NCBI RefSeq assembly: GCF_004358345.1
Contig: NZ_CP037952.1
Span: forward strand, 186,001 to 250,000
Length of the DNA: 64,000 nucleotides
From: Parashewanella spongiae
GTDB taxonomy: Bacteria > Pseudomonadota > Gammaproteobacteria > Enterobacterales > Shewanellaceae
Direction of reading: 5' to 3'
Shown: positions 46,230 through 56,500 of the stretch, in pieces
How positions within the stretch are numbered: position 1 is the first letter of the stretch
Layout of the letters: each line of letters begins with the position of its first letter
Made by a program: the position numbers and the translations under genes
The notes under the pieces: model-generated
Seen by the model: only the letters and a program-made list of their open reading frames with translations
Databases searched by the model: none
Told to the model about the DNA's origin: nothing

Positions 46230-47340
46230 GCGATTCACTTTGAATCGCTAAATTATTCAAAGGGGAGAGGGTTATGGTTCTTTCCAATTGTTTTGGGGTT
46301 AATTGTAAGAAAAAAGAAATTAAAATTCGATTTAAACTGTGAGTATTTTCATGCGCATAAAGGCAATCGATCTCACCATCGAGCTTATCATCATCAGGCA
46401 AGTTAGCGATTAATTCATCAATGTTTTGTATGACAGACATATCATGTACATGGTGCTCAGAGACAATATTTTCAAACATGATGCCTTCGCCTGGCAGATA
46501 GTCTAATTTGACTAAAGTTTCACTTCTGATGCTCATTGCGGTTGGTGACGGCTTTAACGCGAAAATACGGTACTCATCACAAGGTAGCCGTGTACCAAAG
46601 AATAATTGCCCACCAGTATAATTTTTATCGTAAGCAAAATCATAGTTTTCGGTTATTTCTTCAGAAAGACATTGAGTATGGGGTATTATTTCGAGCTTTG
46701 GCGGATTAAGTACACAAGTCACCGTTAGGCTGTTTGGATCTTTATGCCATGGAAACTCGCCTAATTTCCGATATGATGCTCGGTTCATGGGGTAGCGAAG
46801 TACAACGGAGTTGATGAAAACGGTTTCCCCTTCTAATCTGGCCGCTTTAGCGATAACAGGGACAGCTTCTAAAACTAAATTTTTAAGACTTTCAGGTATA
46901 TTGTTTTCTTTTAGAGCTTTTTTTATCTCATCGATATTGTCAATTTGGCATTCAGAAGTAAATGTTATTTGTTCTAACTCTGTTGATGTGCAGTCATCCA
47001 TTCTTATTGCGCCATGTATTCGCCCAATCAAATTAGTAAAACGTAGATGGTTACAGCGAGTGGAACCTTGCCTTAAGGTTATACTTGGTTTTTCGATTAC
47101 AGTTGGATCCCGATTATGCCCACCGTGATAATAAGCAAGGGCTTGTCGAAGTGTTTCTTTACTAAAAAGCTTAGGCGTACGAGCAATAAAACTTTTATTT
47201 ATGCTTCTAAAGTCAACCAAGGGGATTTCGTGATCTTGGTGTGTTTGTGTTGTCCCCTGACTCTGAAAGTATTCAGCAGATGCATGAGCAAGGTTAGACA
47301 CTGATGTGATTTGAATAGTGCGGCTAACTGGTGTTGACAT
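46222..47340 (-). CDS. Probable 2OG-Fe(II) oxygenase-fold protein
   Basis: 372 aa. The C-terminal half shows the beta-helix oxygenase layout: H199-K-D201 in [26 protein letters not shown], then a distal His among SEHHVHD (296-299) and Arg338 in [12 protein letters not shown]. This is the HxD...H...R order required to bind Fe(II) and 2-oxoglutarate. The N-terminal ~170 residues are not recognised. No signal peptide. It sits between coaD and mutM, where most relatives have no such gene, and could have been acquired. Substrate unknown. Confidence 0.7.
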   Translation of the reverse strand: MSTPVSRTIQITSVSNLAHASAEYFQSQGTTQTHQDHEIPLVDFRSINKSFIARTPKLFSKETLRQALAYYHGGHNRDPTVIEKPSITLRQGSTRCNHLRFTNLIGRIHGAIRMDDCTSTELEQITFTSECQIDNIDEIKKALKENNIPESLKNLVLEAVPVIAKAARLEGETVFINSVVLRYPMNRASYRKLGEFPWHKDPNSLTVTCVLNPPKLEIIPHTQCLSEEITENYDFAYDKNYTGGQLFFGTRLPCDEYRIFALKPSPTAMSIRSETLVKLDYLPGEGIMFENIVSEHHVHDMSVIQNIDELIANLPDDDKLDGEIDCLYAHENTHSLNRILISFFLQLTPKQLERTITLSPLNNLAIQSESLN

Positions 47341-47416
47341 TTCAATGCGAGTTAATTTTTAAAAGTCAGAGCATTATAGCGATATTGTCTTAATGTAATA
47401 AATTAAACATTGTTCA

Positions 47417-48235
47417 CTATTTGATAGGCTGGCAAATACCACAAAAAACCGTGGTGCGCTGACCGAGTTTTATCTCTGATAATAAATGACCACAGACATC
47501 ACAAGTTTGGTTGCCACGGCCATATACATGGAGTTTTTGAGCAAAATAACCAGGCTTTCCTTCGGCGTTGGTAAAATCTTTGAGAGTGGTACCACCTTGG
47601 GTTATTGCCTTCGCCAAAATATCTTTTACTGCACTCACAAGTTCACCTAAGCGAGCGTGATCCACTTGCCCTGCAGCGGCGCTTGGATTTATTTTTGCCT
47701 TAAATAAGGCTTCATTGGCATAAATGTTACCGACCCCTACCACCATATGATTGTCCATTAAACACAGTTTAATGGCCTTTGTCTTGCCGATAAGTGCAGT
47801 GGAAAACTGTTCTACATTAAAACTGTCTGTTAGTGGCTCAGGGCCGAGCTTAGAGAATAATGGATGATTTTCCATTGGCAGCTCGTACCAAAGCCATGCA
47901 CCAAAACGACGAGGATCGTTAAATCTCAATAGCTTTTTATTATCGAGTACCAAGTCAACATGATCATGTTTTTCAATAGGGGTATTAACAGGAAGTACGC
48001 GTAAACTACCAGACATTCCAAGGTGAATGATGGTCGTACCCGCTTGGGTTTCTACCAGCAAATATTTAGCGCGGCGATATACAGCACGAATTTTTTGTCC
48101 AATAATATTTTGAGCGACATCAGGGATCGGCCATCTCAAACTTCTGTTGCGAATAATAAGTTCAACAGGTGTTTGATTGATTAAGTGGGGCGCAATGCCC
48201 TGACGTGTCACTTCTACTTCAGGTAATTCAGGCAT
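47417..48235 (-). CDS. mutM: Formamidopyrimidine-DNA glycosylase
   Basis: 272 aa base-excision-repair enzyme removing 8-oxoguanine. The catalytic N-terminus PELPEVEV (Pro2, Glu3), the H2TH region ([21 protein letters not shown]) and the C-terminal zinc finger CDVCGHLL...CGICQPIK are complete. Length is standard. Proximity to coaD is conserved in related genomes, although here an extra gene lies between. Confidence 0.97.
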   Translation of the reverse strand: MPELPEVEVTRQGIAPHLINQTPVELIIRNRSLRWPIPDVAQNIIGQKIRAVYRRAKYLLVETQAGTTIIHLGMSGSLRVLPVNTPIEKHDHVDLVLDNKKLLRFNDPRRFGAWLWYELPMENHPLFSKLGPEPLTDSFNVEQFSTALIGKTKAIKLCLMDNHMVVGVGNIYANEALFKAKINPSAAAGQVDHARLGELVSAVKDILAKAITQGGTTLKDFTNAEGKPGYFAQKLHVYGRGNQTCDVCGHLLSEIKLGQRTTVFCGICQPIK

Positions 48236-48512
48236 CGGATTCTTGATTGTTTTTGGCTTTTATCATCATAAGGTATTTGCGAGAGCATGAAAATTATCTT
48301 ACGTGATTTTTTGCGATATTTTAGGATTTAAAAATTTCATGATCTGCACCATTTGTTGTTGGTTTGGGTTGGTGAAAATTCCCAGTAAGTAACGATGAAT
48401 GACGAAGACATCACTCCGTCTGACTTAAAGCTTAAATGCGGCTAATAGGGGATTTAGCCAAAACGTCAGTTTCATGAAAAACCAATAAAAGTACACTTGC
48501 GCAGCACTCAAG

Positions 48513-48956
48513 TTATTGAACTAATTTAGGTAATAAGTGTTGACGTTGACTGGGTGGGATTAAGTACCAGTTGCCAGAAGATGTTTTTAATAAGCCTTTA
48601 TCAGGAAAAAGTAACCATACTTGCTCGGCAGGAGAATCTGCAATGGTGAGTATGAGTTCAAGGGGATCTTCAGTCGGTATATCGGAAAGTGTAACGGGAG
48701 ATACTTGGACATTATTCCAAGCCTGTTTCCAAGCTTGGCAATTGGATACGCGACGATCACACTGACCTTTTTTATTATTTTGGCTAAACCATACTGCATC
48801 AAGCTGTAATTGCGACAGGTGAATATTCTGATCAAAAAGAGGTTGCGCTGAGCTCGGAATATCAGTGGTTTTCTGCTGCAAAAAAGACAGTGTTGCGACC
48901 ATAAAAATACAACAAAAAATAATGATATTGTTCCATTGCCTACGAGCTAATGCCAT
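48513..48956 (-). CDS. Small membrane-anchored conserved protein
   Basis: 147 aa with one N-terminal membrane segment (NIIIFCCIFMVATLSFLQ). The rest should be periplasmic and includes two Cys in KGQCDRRVSNCQAWKQAW, which could form a disulfide. Family not recognised; such proteins occur beside mobA in Shewanella-type genomes by my recollection. It starts 42 bp after mobA. Confidence 0.7.
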   Translation of the reverse strand: MALARRQWNNIIIFCCIFMVATLSFLQQKTTDIPSSAQPLFDQNIHLSQLQLDAVWFSQNNKKGQCDRRVSNCQAWKQAWNNVQVSPVTLSDIPTEDPLELILTIADSPAEQVWLLFPDKGLLKTSSGNWYLIPPSQRQHLLPKLVQ

Positions 48957-48997
48957 AACGTTTACTTGAATTCAGGTGATGATTTGAGTTTAACAGC

Positions 48998-49564
48998 TTA
49001 TGAATCAATTGTTGATTCTATGGTATTAAAATTAGTGAAATAGTGACTGTTAAACATCACCTTGCAGCAATGCTCTTGTTCACACCATTTCATCACCTTT
49101 CGCTGATCAGAAGCAAGATAACTGTTTAAGCTGGTGGCTAATGTAGTTTTCACTAACATGATCACTGGGTGGGTTTTTAGCTCATCACAGGCAATGGCTA
49201 GATTAGCGTTATTATTAATCAGTTGTTGTTCAAGTTGCTGGTATAAATTGCTTGGTAATAGAGGCGTGTCACAAGGCACAATTAATAATAAGTCGGCCTG
49301 ACAATGATTAAAAGCGGTTTGAATCCCAGCTAATGGCCCTAAAAAACCCCGTTGCTTGTCTTTGTATACGGGGCAGTCGAAATTTTTATAGGTATCGATA
49401 TTGCGATTCGCAATGATATTGAGCTGTTGTACTTGCGGGGTGATAGCATCAATGACGTGTTTGATTAATGGTAACCCTTGGTATTCAACTAAACCTTTGT
49501 CTTGATACCCCATACGTCGGCCTTGGCCTCCTGCAAGGATAAAAGCTTCTGTCACTGATGTCAT
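48998..49564 (-). CDS. mobA: Molybdenum cofactor guanylyltransferase
   Basis: 188 aa. The nucleotide-binding N-terminus AFILAGGQGRRMGYQDKGLVEYQGLPLI and the metal site LLIVPCDTPLLP are clear. It attaches GMP to molybdopterin to give the bis-MGD cofactor used by DMSO-reductase-type enzymes, which suits an anaerobically respiring relative of Shewanella. No strong ribosome site is visible before ATG. Confidence 0.95.
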   Translation of the reverse strand: MTSVTEAFILAGGQGRRMGYQDKGLVEYQGLPLIKHVIDAITPQVQQLNIIANRNIDTYKNFDCPVYKDKQRGFLGPLAGIQTAFNHCQADLLLIVPCDTPLLPSNLYQQLEQQLINNNANLAIACDELKTHPVIMLVKTTLATSLNSYLASDQRKVMKWCEQEHCCKVMFNSHYFTNFNTIESTIDS

Positions 49565-49602
49565 AGGAATTAAAATTAACAGGAATTTGGTGGGATTTTA
49601 GC

Positions 49603-49726
49603 AAAAAAATAGCCGGATGATGAGTCCGGCCACAAAGAGTGTGTGAGCAATGTTGTGCTTGCAGACTCAAATAAGAAAATTCGCAACCAACATACCGTGA
49701 ATTTTCTTAAGTGAGTTTTGGAACGC
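49603..49726 (-). ncRNA. ryhB: RyhB-like iron-responsive small RNA
   Basis: On the minus strand the promoter reads TTGCGA, 17-bp spacer, TACTAT (49761-49756 and 49738-49733), with a Fur-like box over the -10 and spacer. The predicted transcript is about 120 nt. It contains a 10-bp 5' hairpin (49673-49682 with 49699-49708), then GCACAACATTGCTCACA (near 49641-49658), which matches the conserved RyhB core GCACGACATTGCTCACA except one base. A GCCGGA-TGATGAG-TCCGGC hairpin and seven U end it. RyhB pairs with mRNAs of iron-using proteins when iron is low. Confidence 0.85.
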
Positions 49727-49728
49727 AA

Positions 49729-49747
49729 GCTAATAGTAATCATTCTC
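49729..49747. promoter_or_regulatory. Fur box of the ryhB-like promoter
   Basis: GCTAATAGTAATCATTCTC matches 15 of 19 Fur consensus positions. It covers the -10 and spacer of the sRNA promoter, so Fe-Fur would block transcription. Confidence 0.75.
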
Positions 49748-49921
49748 ATTATTGTTCGCAAGTGTTTTGTTCACATTTTTATCAATTAATTTAATGCCAA
49801 AACGATAAAATGCCCGCTAATCCAGCTGTGATAGTACTTTGCTGCAATTGGCGAGATTGAATATGCTCTTCTATACTCCGATTGTTTGTTGAGAAATCAA
49901 CGTCAGAGACAAGGAAAGGTT

Positions 49922-50782
49922 ATGAAGTTACGGATAAGTTATCTTGCATTGTGTATTGGAATGATAAATGGCGCAGCTTATGCTGCAGAAGGCCGCAGCT
50001 CCTATCAACATGAAGCAAAGCTTGTGTATAGCTCAAACAGCGATAACTCAGACAGTAGTTATTGGAAAGGTGCGTACCGTTATTATCTCGACAATGTTGA
50101 GAAAAGTAACCGTCCTTATAATTTAACGGGATTTTTAAGCCGGACATCAAATTTTGGTGTGAACTACATTGAAGCCGATAAAAAGAAAAATGACAATCTT
50201 GTTCTAGATGGTCAGTATTTTCTAGATTCTCAGTGGTATATTTCTGGTAGCTATGATCGTTCAGAATCGAATAAATATGATAATGAACAAGACAGTTATG
50301 GTGTTTCAGTTGGTTACTTTTTCACAGAAACGGCTGCTATTTACGTAAACTATGAACATTCGGAAGATGATTTAACCAAGAAAGATCTAACAAGCCGTAA
50401 AGTGACTGAGGGTGACACGTATGGTATTGGTGTCGAGAGCTATACGGCGTTTGAAACAACTTCAGGTTTGTATTTAAAAGCCGGCATCGGCCGCAGCTCT
50501 TGGGATACTAAGCAAACTTCTGCGACAACGCAGACGAGTTCTTCAGGTGATCTGACTTATTACTCTGCAGACGCGGATTGGTATCTTATGGATACGCTAA
50601 GTATTGGTCTGGGTTATTCTCGGCAAGACGGTGATGACAGAGACGAGGAAGCTTTCGAAGGTAATGCCAGTTATGTTTTAAAGTTGACGGACTCTATTAC
50701 AGCTAAATTCAATGTAAATAAGCTGTTTAAACCAGATATTGATGGTGTCTACTACTCGGTTGGATTGAGTGGTCGTTTTTAG
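49922..50782 (+). CDS. Putative outer-membrane beta-barrel (porin-like) protein
   Basis: 286 aa. Signal peptide MKLRISYLALCIGMINGAAYA. The mature part alternates hydrophobic and polar residues in amphipathic strands (YWKGAYRYYLDNV, GVNYIEADKKK, WYISGSYDRSES, AIYVNYEHSED), and ends YYSVGLSGRF with terminal Phe, the BAM signal. This fits a putative porin. AAGGAAAGG precedes the ATG at 49922, chosen over the upstream start at 49886. Confidence 0.85.
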   Translation: MKLRISYLALCIGMINGAAYAAEGRSSYQHEAKLVYSSNSDNSDSSYWKGAYRYYLDNVEKSNRPYNLTGFLSRTSNFGVNYIEADKKKNDNLVLDGQYFLDSQWYISGSYDRSESNKYDNEQDSYGVSVGYFFTETAAIYVNYEHSEDDLTKKDLTSRKVTEGDTYGIGVESYTAFETTSGLYLKAGIGRSSWDTKQTSATTQTSSSGDLTYYSADADWYLMDTLSIGLGYSRQDGDDRDEEAFEGNASYVLKLTDSITAKFNVNKLFKPDIDGVYYSVGLSGRF

Positions 50783-50979
50783 TTGAGGCCTGTGGAACAA
50801 AAGTAGGCCTTTGTCCTTAAACCTAAATAAATTGGTTGGGAGCGTTAATATACGCAGAAAAAATTATTGATAGCAAGGCATGAATAGCAGCTAGTAGTGG
50901 TTATCGACATACAAAACTGTCGTTACTTCGTTACTACTTGCAAAATTTATAACGCAGCTAGCGGTGATTTTGGCAAGTA

Positions 50980-51084
50980 TATGAATGTTCAGCACTCACC
51001 TGATGGGTGAATTCGGGTTGTTTAATCTTGTATTTAACTTCAATAGATTAAAGTTAAATTGTGCGTTCAATTGATATGTTTAGG
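50980..51084. repeat. 105-bp dispersed repeat, copy 2
   Basis: Gap-free copy of 29285-29389, same orientation, about ten substitutions. It sits between the porin gene and the intron-MITE unit. Confidence 0.8.
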
Positions 51085-51099
51085 TTAAATTATGATCAT

Positions 51100-51128
51100 A
51101 AAGCCAGTTGCTAAATTCAACTGGCTTT
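51100..51128. terminator. Hairpin terminator downstream of the porin gene
   Basis: AAAGCCAGTTG pairs perfectly with CAACTGGCTTT around CTAAATT and is followed by a T-run. It is 317 bp beyond the stop of the porin gene. Confidence 0.8.
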
Positions 51129-51253
51129 TTATTGTGCGACTATAATAAAGCTTGATATTTTATAATAAAGTTTGTCATTTTTTGCTTGTTTGTACCGTTT
51201 ATCGTCTGGGTAAATCAACTCGCTTTTGCCCCAAAATCATTTAGAACATTAAA

Positions 51254-51483
51254 CCTAAAAACATCAGTTGAACGCTGAGTATACGAGTAACTGTTTGAGC
51301 AATACGATGATTTTATTATCATGTTTTTCATCCAATGAGTGAAATGCTCTACGCTCACAAACTTGCTAAAATGACTGCTGTCTGCGTAACTTTTTCAGGT
51401 AGAACAACTGCTTGCTGCAAGCTACGCCTTACTATCAGCCATTTTTTCTACGCTTGAGAACGCAGTCAACTGATGTTTCTAGG
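51254..51483 (+). mobile_element. MITE family 1, copy B
   Basis: 230 bp with left terminus CCTAAAAACATCAGTTGA and right terminus TCAACTGATGTTTCTAGG. Flanked by TTAAA (51249-51253) and, beyond the intron, TTAAA (53495-53499). Confidence 0.88.
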
Positions 51484-53494
51484 GAGCGCCACGAAGCGCT
51501 TTATTCTGTTGCGGGATTTGTCTCAACGTATACGCAGCCAAGCGATTACATGGCCATAAACCAGAGACAGCAACGTTATTATTTATAATAAGTCCATCAG
51601 GTTGAAACGTACCTGACGGGATAATTACCAGTTCATCCCGAAATCTGACGGGCATGCATAATGGGTAACCGCTATGACATGAAGCCCTGTGACAAAGGCC
51701 TTGAATAAAGGTTGAGATGCAATGTAGGCCGCAGCATCAAGCGAATTCAGTTAAGCGTCGTAAATCAAAAAATGAAGATGGGGAGTCTTTCCTAGTTGAC
51801 GAACCCTGACACAAACAGAGAAGCAACTGGTAAATGCATCTGTTTGATCTTCCGGCGTAATATGAAGTGGCATGTATTGAAGGAAATAAAGTGAACGTGG
51901 GAGAGCCTGAGTGTTGGAAGGTAGTGACTTCCACTATCCGAATATAAGGTAAACCGAAATTTCAGATAGGGCGCTCAGGCAGTCGGATGAGCCCATAGTA
52001 CCGTTAACCGTGAAGACAACATAACTTCACATCAGGGAAGGGGCTCAGTGTTACACCCGTTTTTTAACGTAACTTTTGAGGTGAAATTGCCATATGGCTA
52101 ACACTCCAGTAAATATCAGAATATTACAGCGAAAACTTTACTTACGCTCAAAGCTTAACTCGGAGCTTCGATTTTACAGCTTGTACGATAAACTCAGTCG
52201 CCTAGATATACTCGAAGAAGCCTATCGACGATGCAAAGCCAATAAAGGCGGAGCAGGAATTGATGGCATCACATTCAGTTATCTAGAGCAGCAAAAGAAA
52301 GTCGTTGCGCTGTTAAAAGAAATTCAAACTCAATTACAACAGAAAAACTATCGACCTAGCCCAGTCAAACGAGTAGAAATACTCAAAGACAACGGCAAAA
52401 CGCGGAAACTTGGGATCCCGATAATCAGTGACAGAATTGTGCAAATGGCGATGACAATAGTGATGCAACCCGCCTACGAACCTCATTTACATGAACACAG
52501 TTATGGTTATCGTCCATGTCGAAGCGCCCAGCAAGCGGTAAAAGTCATTGAAATGAGCCTAAAACAAGGCTATCAGCACGTACTTGATGCTGACTTGAGC
52601 GCCTATTTCGATACCATCCCGCACGCTAAGTTGATGGCAAAAGTAGAAAGGCGAATAAGCGACAGCAGCTTTCTGAGTTTGCTGAAAAGCTTTATCAAAG
52701 CGCCCATCAGCATAGAGACGGTCAACGGGAAATGGCGAATAGAAGCAAGCCGATGTGGCACTCCGCAAGGCGGAGTTATCTCTCCACTACTGGCTAACAT
52801 CTATCTCAACGATTTCTGTTTGAAAATACACGAAAAAACACCGTGTAAAATCGTTACCTATGCAGATGATTTTGTTGTACTTTATAAGCAAACCTACACA
52901 CAAGAGCAACTGGACTGGATAACACAGCAATTAAGTGATGAAGGTCTGAAGCTAAATCAAAGTAAAACCCACTGTGTGGATATGGGAAAGCTGATGAATG
53001 AGTTTGATTTCCTCGGTTTTAACTTTCAACGGATCACAGGCCTCATCAAAGGCACCAGTTACATCAAGATACAGGCGTCTAAGAAGAGCCAAACAAAGCT
53101 GAAAAATAAACTCAGAGACATAGTGAAACACCGAACCTCAAATACACTTGGCGTACTGATAAATAAGGTTAATCAAGTTCTGAGGGGATGGAAACACTAT
53201 TTTGGTGGGATAGGTTATCCCAGAGGTGTATTTTTCAGAATAAATGGATTTGTAGTAAACCGGTTCTATCGCTGGCATCGTCGCTTAAGTCAACGTCGAA
53301 GCAAGTATCTATCACGAGGTGCTTACGAAAAATTACGCCAAGCTGGTCTTGAGTATTTACCCACGACAAGATGATAAGCAAAGTGAAGGGGCTGAGAGAA
53401 GTGTAACAACAGAGCCGTGTGAGGGAAAACCTCATGCACGGAATCGAAGAGGGGCTGCTGGATAAGCGATAGCGAAGCCAGTAGCCTACTCTAC
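51484..53494 (+). mobile_element. Group II intron, copy 2, intact
   Basis: 2011 bp, GAGCGCC at the 5' end immediately after the MITE terminus and CTACTCTAC at the 3' end. Domain V lies at 53412-53445 with a GAAA tetraloop; domain VI follows. The ~600-bp 5' ribozyme part is identical in layout to copy 1. It differs from copy 1 at very few positions. Confidence 0.9.
52094..53374 (+). CDS. ltrA: Group II intron reverse transcriptase/maturase
   Basis: 426 aa. RT motifs include GIDGIT (RT1), KLGIPIISDRIVQMA, YGYRPCRSAQQAV, ADLSAYFDTIP, TPQGGVISPLLANIYL and the catalytic YADDFVVL (256-263). The maturase (X) domain includes GWKHYFGGIGYPRGVFFRINGFV and ends YEKLRQAGLEYLPTTR. There is no C-terminal HNH endonuclease, so mobility relies on a nicked or single-stranded target, as in class C introns. 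It promotes intron splicing and retrohoming. Full-length, unlike copy 1. Confidence 0.95.
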   Translation: MANTPVNIRILQRKLYLRSKLNSELRFYSLYDKLSRLDILEEAYRRCKANKGGAGIDGITFSYLEQQKKVVALLKEIQTQLQQKNYRPSPVKRVEILKDNGKTRKLGIPIISDRIVQMAMTIVMQPAYEPHLHEHSYGYRPCRSAQQAVKVIEMSLKQGYQHVLDADLSAYFDTIPHAKLMAKVERRISDSSFLSLLKSFIKAPISIETVNGKWRIEASRCGTPQGGVISPLLANIYLNDFCLKIHEKTPCKIVTYADDFVVLYKQTYTQEQLDWITQQLSDEGLKLNQSKTHCVDMGKLMNEFDFLGFNFQRITGLIKGTSYIKIQASKKSQTKLKNKLRDIVKHRTSNTLGVLINKVNQVLRGWKHYFGGIGYPRGVFFRINGFVVNRFYRWHRRLSQRRSKYLSRGAYEKLRQAGLEYLPTTR

Positions 53495-53588
53495 TTAAAA
53501 CAAAAATGCAATTAACATTTTAATATTGTCGTTGTTCTATGATATTCATTTTATGATGCGATCATACTAAAAAGTGTGCTCGCGAGTA

Positions 53589-56500
53589 TCAAGTTATATG
53601 GACAGACTTGCTCAATACTATCATTCCTGAGTTGAATCTATCCTCGATAAACTCAAGTTCAAATTCATCTTTGAGAAAACTTATCATTCCACTTTTTAAC
53701 GTATTATTACCATGATATCCAGTTATGATCGATGTTATGTTGTTTTCATTGTTTTTTTTGTGGTAACAAAATAATAGTTTTGCGAAAGCTAATGGAACAC
53801 CTCGAATATGTGTACCATTGCCTGAATGTCCTTCGAAGATTTTATCCATATGCAAATCGATACAATGATTCATTAAGCCAACATTTTTTTTATATATTCC
53901 TTCTGTTATCCCTTTATCAATCATGCTTGCAAAATTATCTTTTTCAAGCGGCGCAAGTTGAGCATGTATTTGTGAAGGAGTACTCATGTCACATTTGTTC
54001 ATTATTTTTTCTAAATACCATATTTCAGCGTCAAATTCCTTAGCCTTAATACATACTTTAATAAAGGCATTGTAAATGGCAACATCAGGCTTGATGCCCC
54101 ATTGTTGCATTAAGCTGGCTGTATCATCATCGCCCAACACCAATGATTTGGCTTCTGAATAACGCCCTGTTTCAGCGCAGGCAGCCAGCAAATTCAGGCA
54201 AGCGATTGAATCAGCCTTTAGTGGTAGATGAGGTGCCATCACAGGCTTATCACCACACACCAGTTGCCAAGCACTATCAAACTGGCCCGTTTTAGCGCAT
54301 ACCGTGATAAAGGAACTGTAAACGGGAACATCAGGCTTGATGTTCCATTGTTGCATTAAGCTGGCTGTATCTGTATCGCCCAACACCAATGATTTAGCTT
54401 CTGCATAACGCCTCGCTTCAGCGCAGGCAGCCAGCAAATTCATGCAAGTGATTTGATTGGCCTTAAATGGCAAATGAGGTGTCATCAAGGGCTTATCACC
54501 ACACACCAGTTGCCAAGCACTATCAAACTGGCCAGTTTTAGCGCATACCGTGATAAAGGCACTGTAAATGGCAACGTTAGGCTTGATGCCCCATTGCTGC
54601 ATTAAGCTAGCTGTATCGCCATCGCTCAACACCAATGATTTGGCTTCTGCATAACGCCCTGTTTCAGCGCAGGCAGCCAGCAAATTCAGGCAAGTGATTG
54701 AATCAGCCTTTAGTGGTAGATGAGGTGCCATCACGGGCTTATCACCACACACCAGTTGCCAAGCACTATCAAACTGGCCCGTTTTAGCGCATACCGTGAT
54801 AAAGGTGCTGTAAACGGCAACATCAGGCTTGATGCACCACTGCTGCATTAAGCTGACTGTATCGCCATCGTCATCGCCCAACACCAATGACTTGGCTTCG
54901 ACATAACGTCCCGCTTCAGCGCAGGCCGTCAGCAAATTTAGGCAGGTGATTGAATCTGCCTTTAGTGGTAGATAAGGTGCCATCACAGGCTTATCACCAC
55001 ACACCAGTTGCCAAGCACTATCAAACTGGCCTGTTTTAGCGCATACCCTGATAAAAGCATTGTAAATGGCAACATCAGGCTTGATGAACCACTGCTGCAT
55101 TAAGCTGGTTGTAGCTGTATCGCCATCGCCCAACACCAATGATTCGGCTTCTGCATAACGCCCCGTTTCAGCGCAGGCAGACAGCAAATTCATGCAGGTG
55201 ATTGAATCTGACTTTAGTGGTAGATGAGGTGCCATCACAGGCTTATCACCACACACCAGTTGCCAAGCACTATCAAACTGGCCTGTTTTAGCGCATACCC
55301 TGATAAAAGCATTGTAAATGGCAACATTAGACTTAATGCCCCATTGCTGCATTAAGCTGGCTGTATCGCCATCGCCCAACACTAATAATTTGGCTTCGGC
55401 ATAACGCCCCGCTTCAGCGCAGGCCGTCAGCAAATTCAGGCAGGTGATTTTATCGGCTTTTAATGGCAAATAAGGCGTCATCACAGGCTTGTCACCACAC
55501 ACCAGTTGCCAAGCACTATCAAACTGGCCTGTTTTAGCGCATACCCTGATAAAAGCATTGTAAATGGCAACGTTAGGCTTGATGCGCCACTGCTGCATTA
55601 AGCTGGCTGTAACTGTAGTTGTATCACCCAATACCAATGATTTGGCTTCTGCATAACGATCCATTTCAGCGCAGGCCGTCAGCAAATTCATGCAGGTGAT
55701 TTGATTGGCTTTTAATGGCAAATGAGGTGCCATCACGAGTTTATCACCACACACCAGTTGCCAAGCACTATCAAACTTGCCAGTTTTAGCGCATACCGTG
55801 ATGAAGGCATTGTAAATGGCATCATCAGGCTTGATGCCCCATTGTTGCATTAAGCTGGCTGTAGCTGTATCGCCCAACACCAATGATTTGGCTTCTGTAA
55901 AACGCTCCATTTCAGCGCAGGCCGTCAGCAAATTCATGCAGGTGATTTGATTAGCTTTTAATGGCAAATGAGGTGCCATCACGGGCTTATCATCACACAC
56001 CAGTTGCCAAGCACTATCAAACTGGCCAGTCTTAGCGCATACCGTGATAAAGGCATTGTATATGGCAACATCAAGCTCAACGCCCCATTGTTGTATTAAG
56101 CTGGCTTCAGCTGCATTGCTTAGCACCAACCTTTTGGCATCTGAATAATTTAAATTTAACTTAATTAATTTCAATAATAGTGTGCATGTTTTCGATTCAT
56201 AGAACGATTTAAATCGTGTTATGTCACTAAAAATGCCGTCAAAATTAGATGAATGGCTGTCAGAAAACTCGGCCGCTTTGTGTAACAGTTTATGGATTAA
56301 CCTTATGTCCCATGATGTTTCCATGACCTGTTTGTCGCTTTTTAGGCTGTGAATGATTTCAATAAGCTGCGAAAGTTTAGTGCAACCACCAATTAATACA
56401 TTTAACTCAATACCCAGTTGATTCTTGGTTTTCTGTTTAAGTTTCCAAGAGTGGATGAGCGCACTAGTCTGAGTAAAAAAGGAATTAGGTGAGGAAGGTG

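Larger units (their letters stand above)
50783..51253. other. Repeat-bearing intergenic stretch after the porin gene
   Basis: No gene is seen. Near 50901 it shares a ~40-bp piece (CGACATACAAAACTGTCGTTA) with the 294-bp MITE family, then carries the 105-bp repeat and a hairpin terminator. Confidence 0.6.

Noticed and set aside
53732-54043. Plus-strand 103-aa ORF
   Set aside because: Antisense shadow of the C-terminal Smr-like domain coding region.
54060-56085. CRISPR-like pattern of regularly spaced near-identical DNA
   Set aside because: The unit is ~240 bp, stays in one open frame and encodes protein repeats. No short repeat-spacer structure exists.
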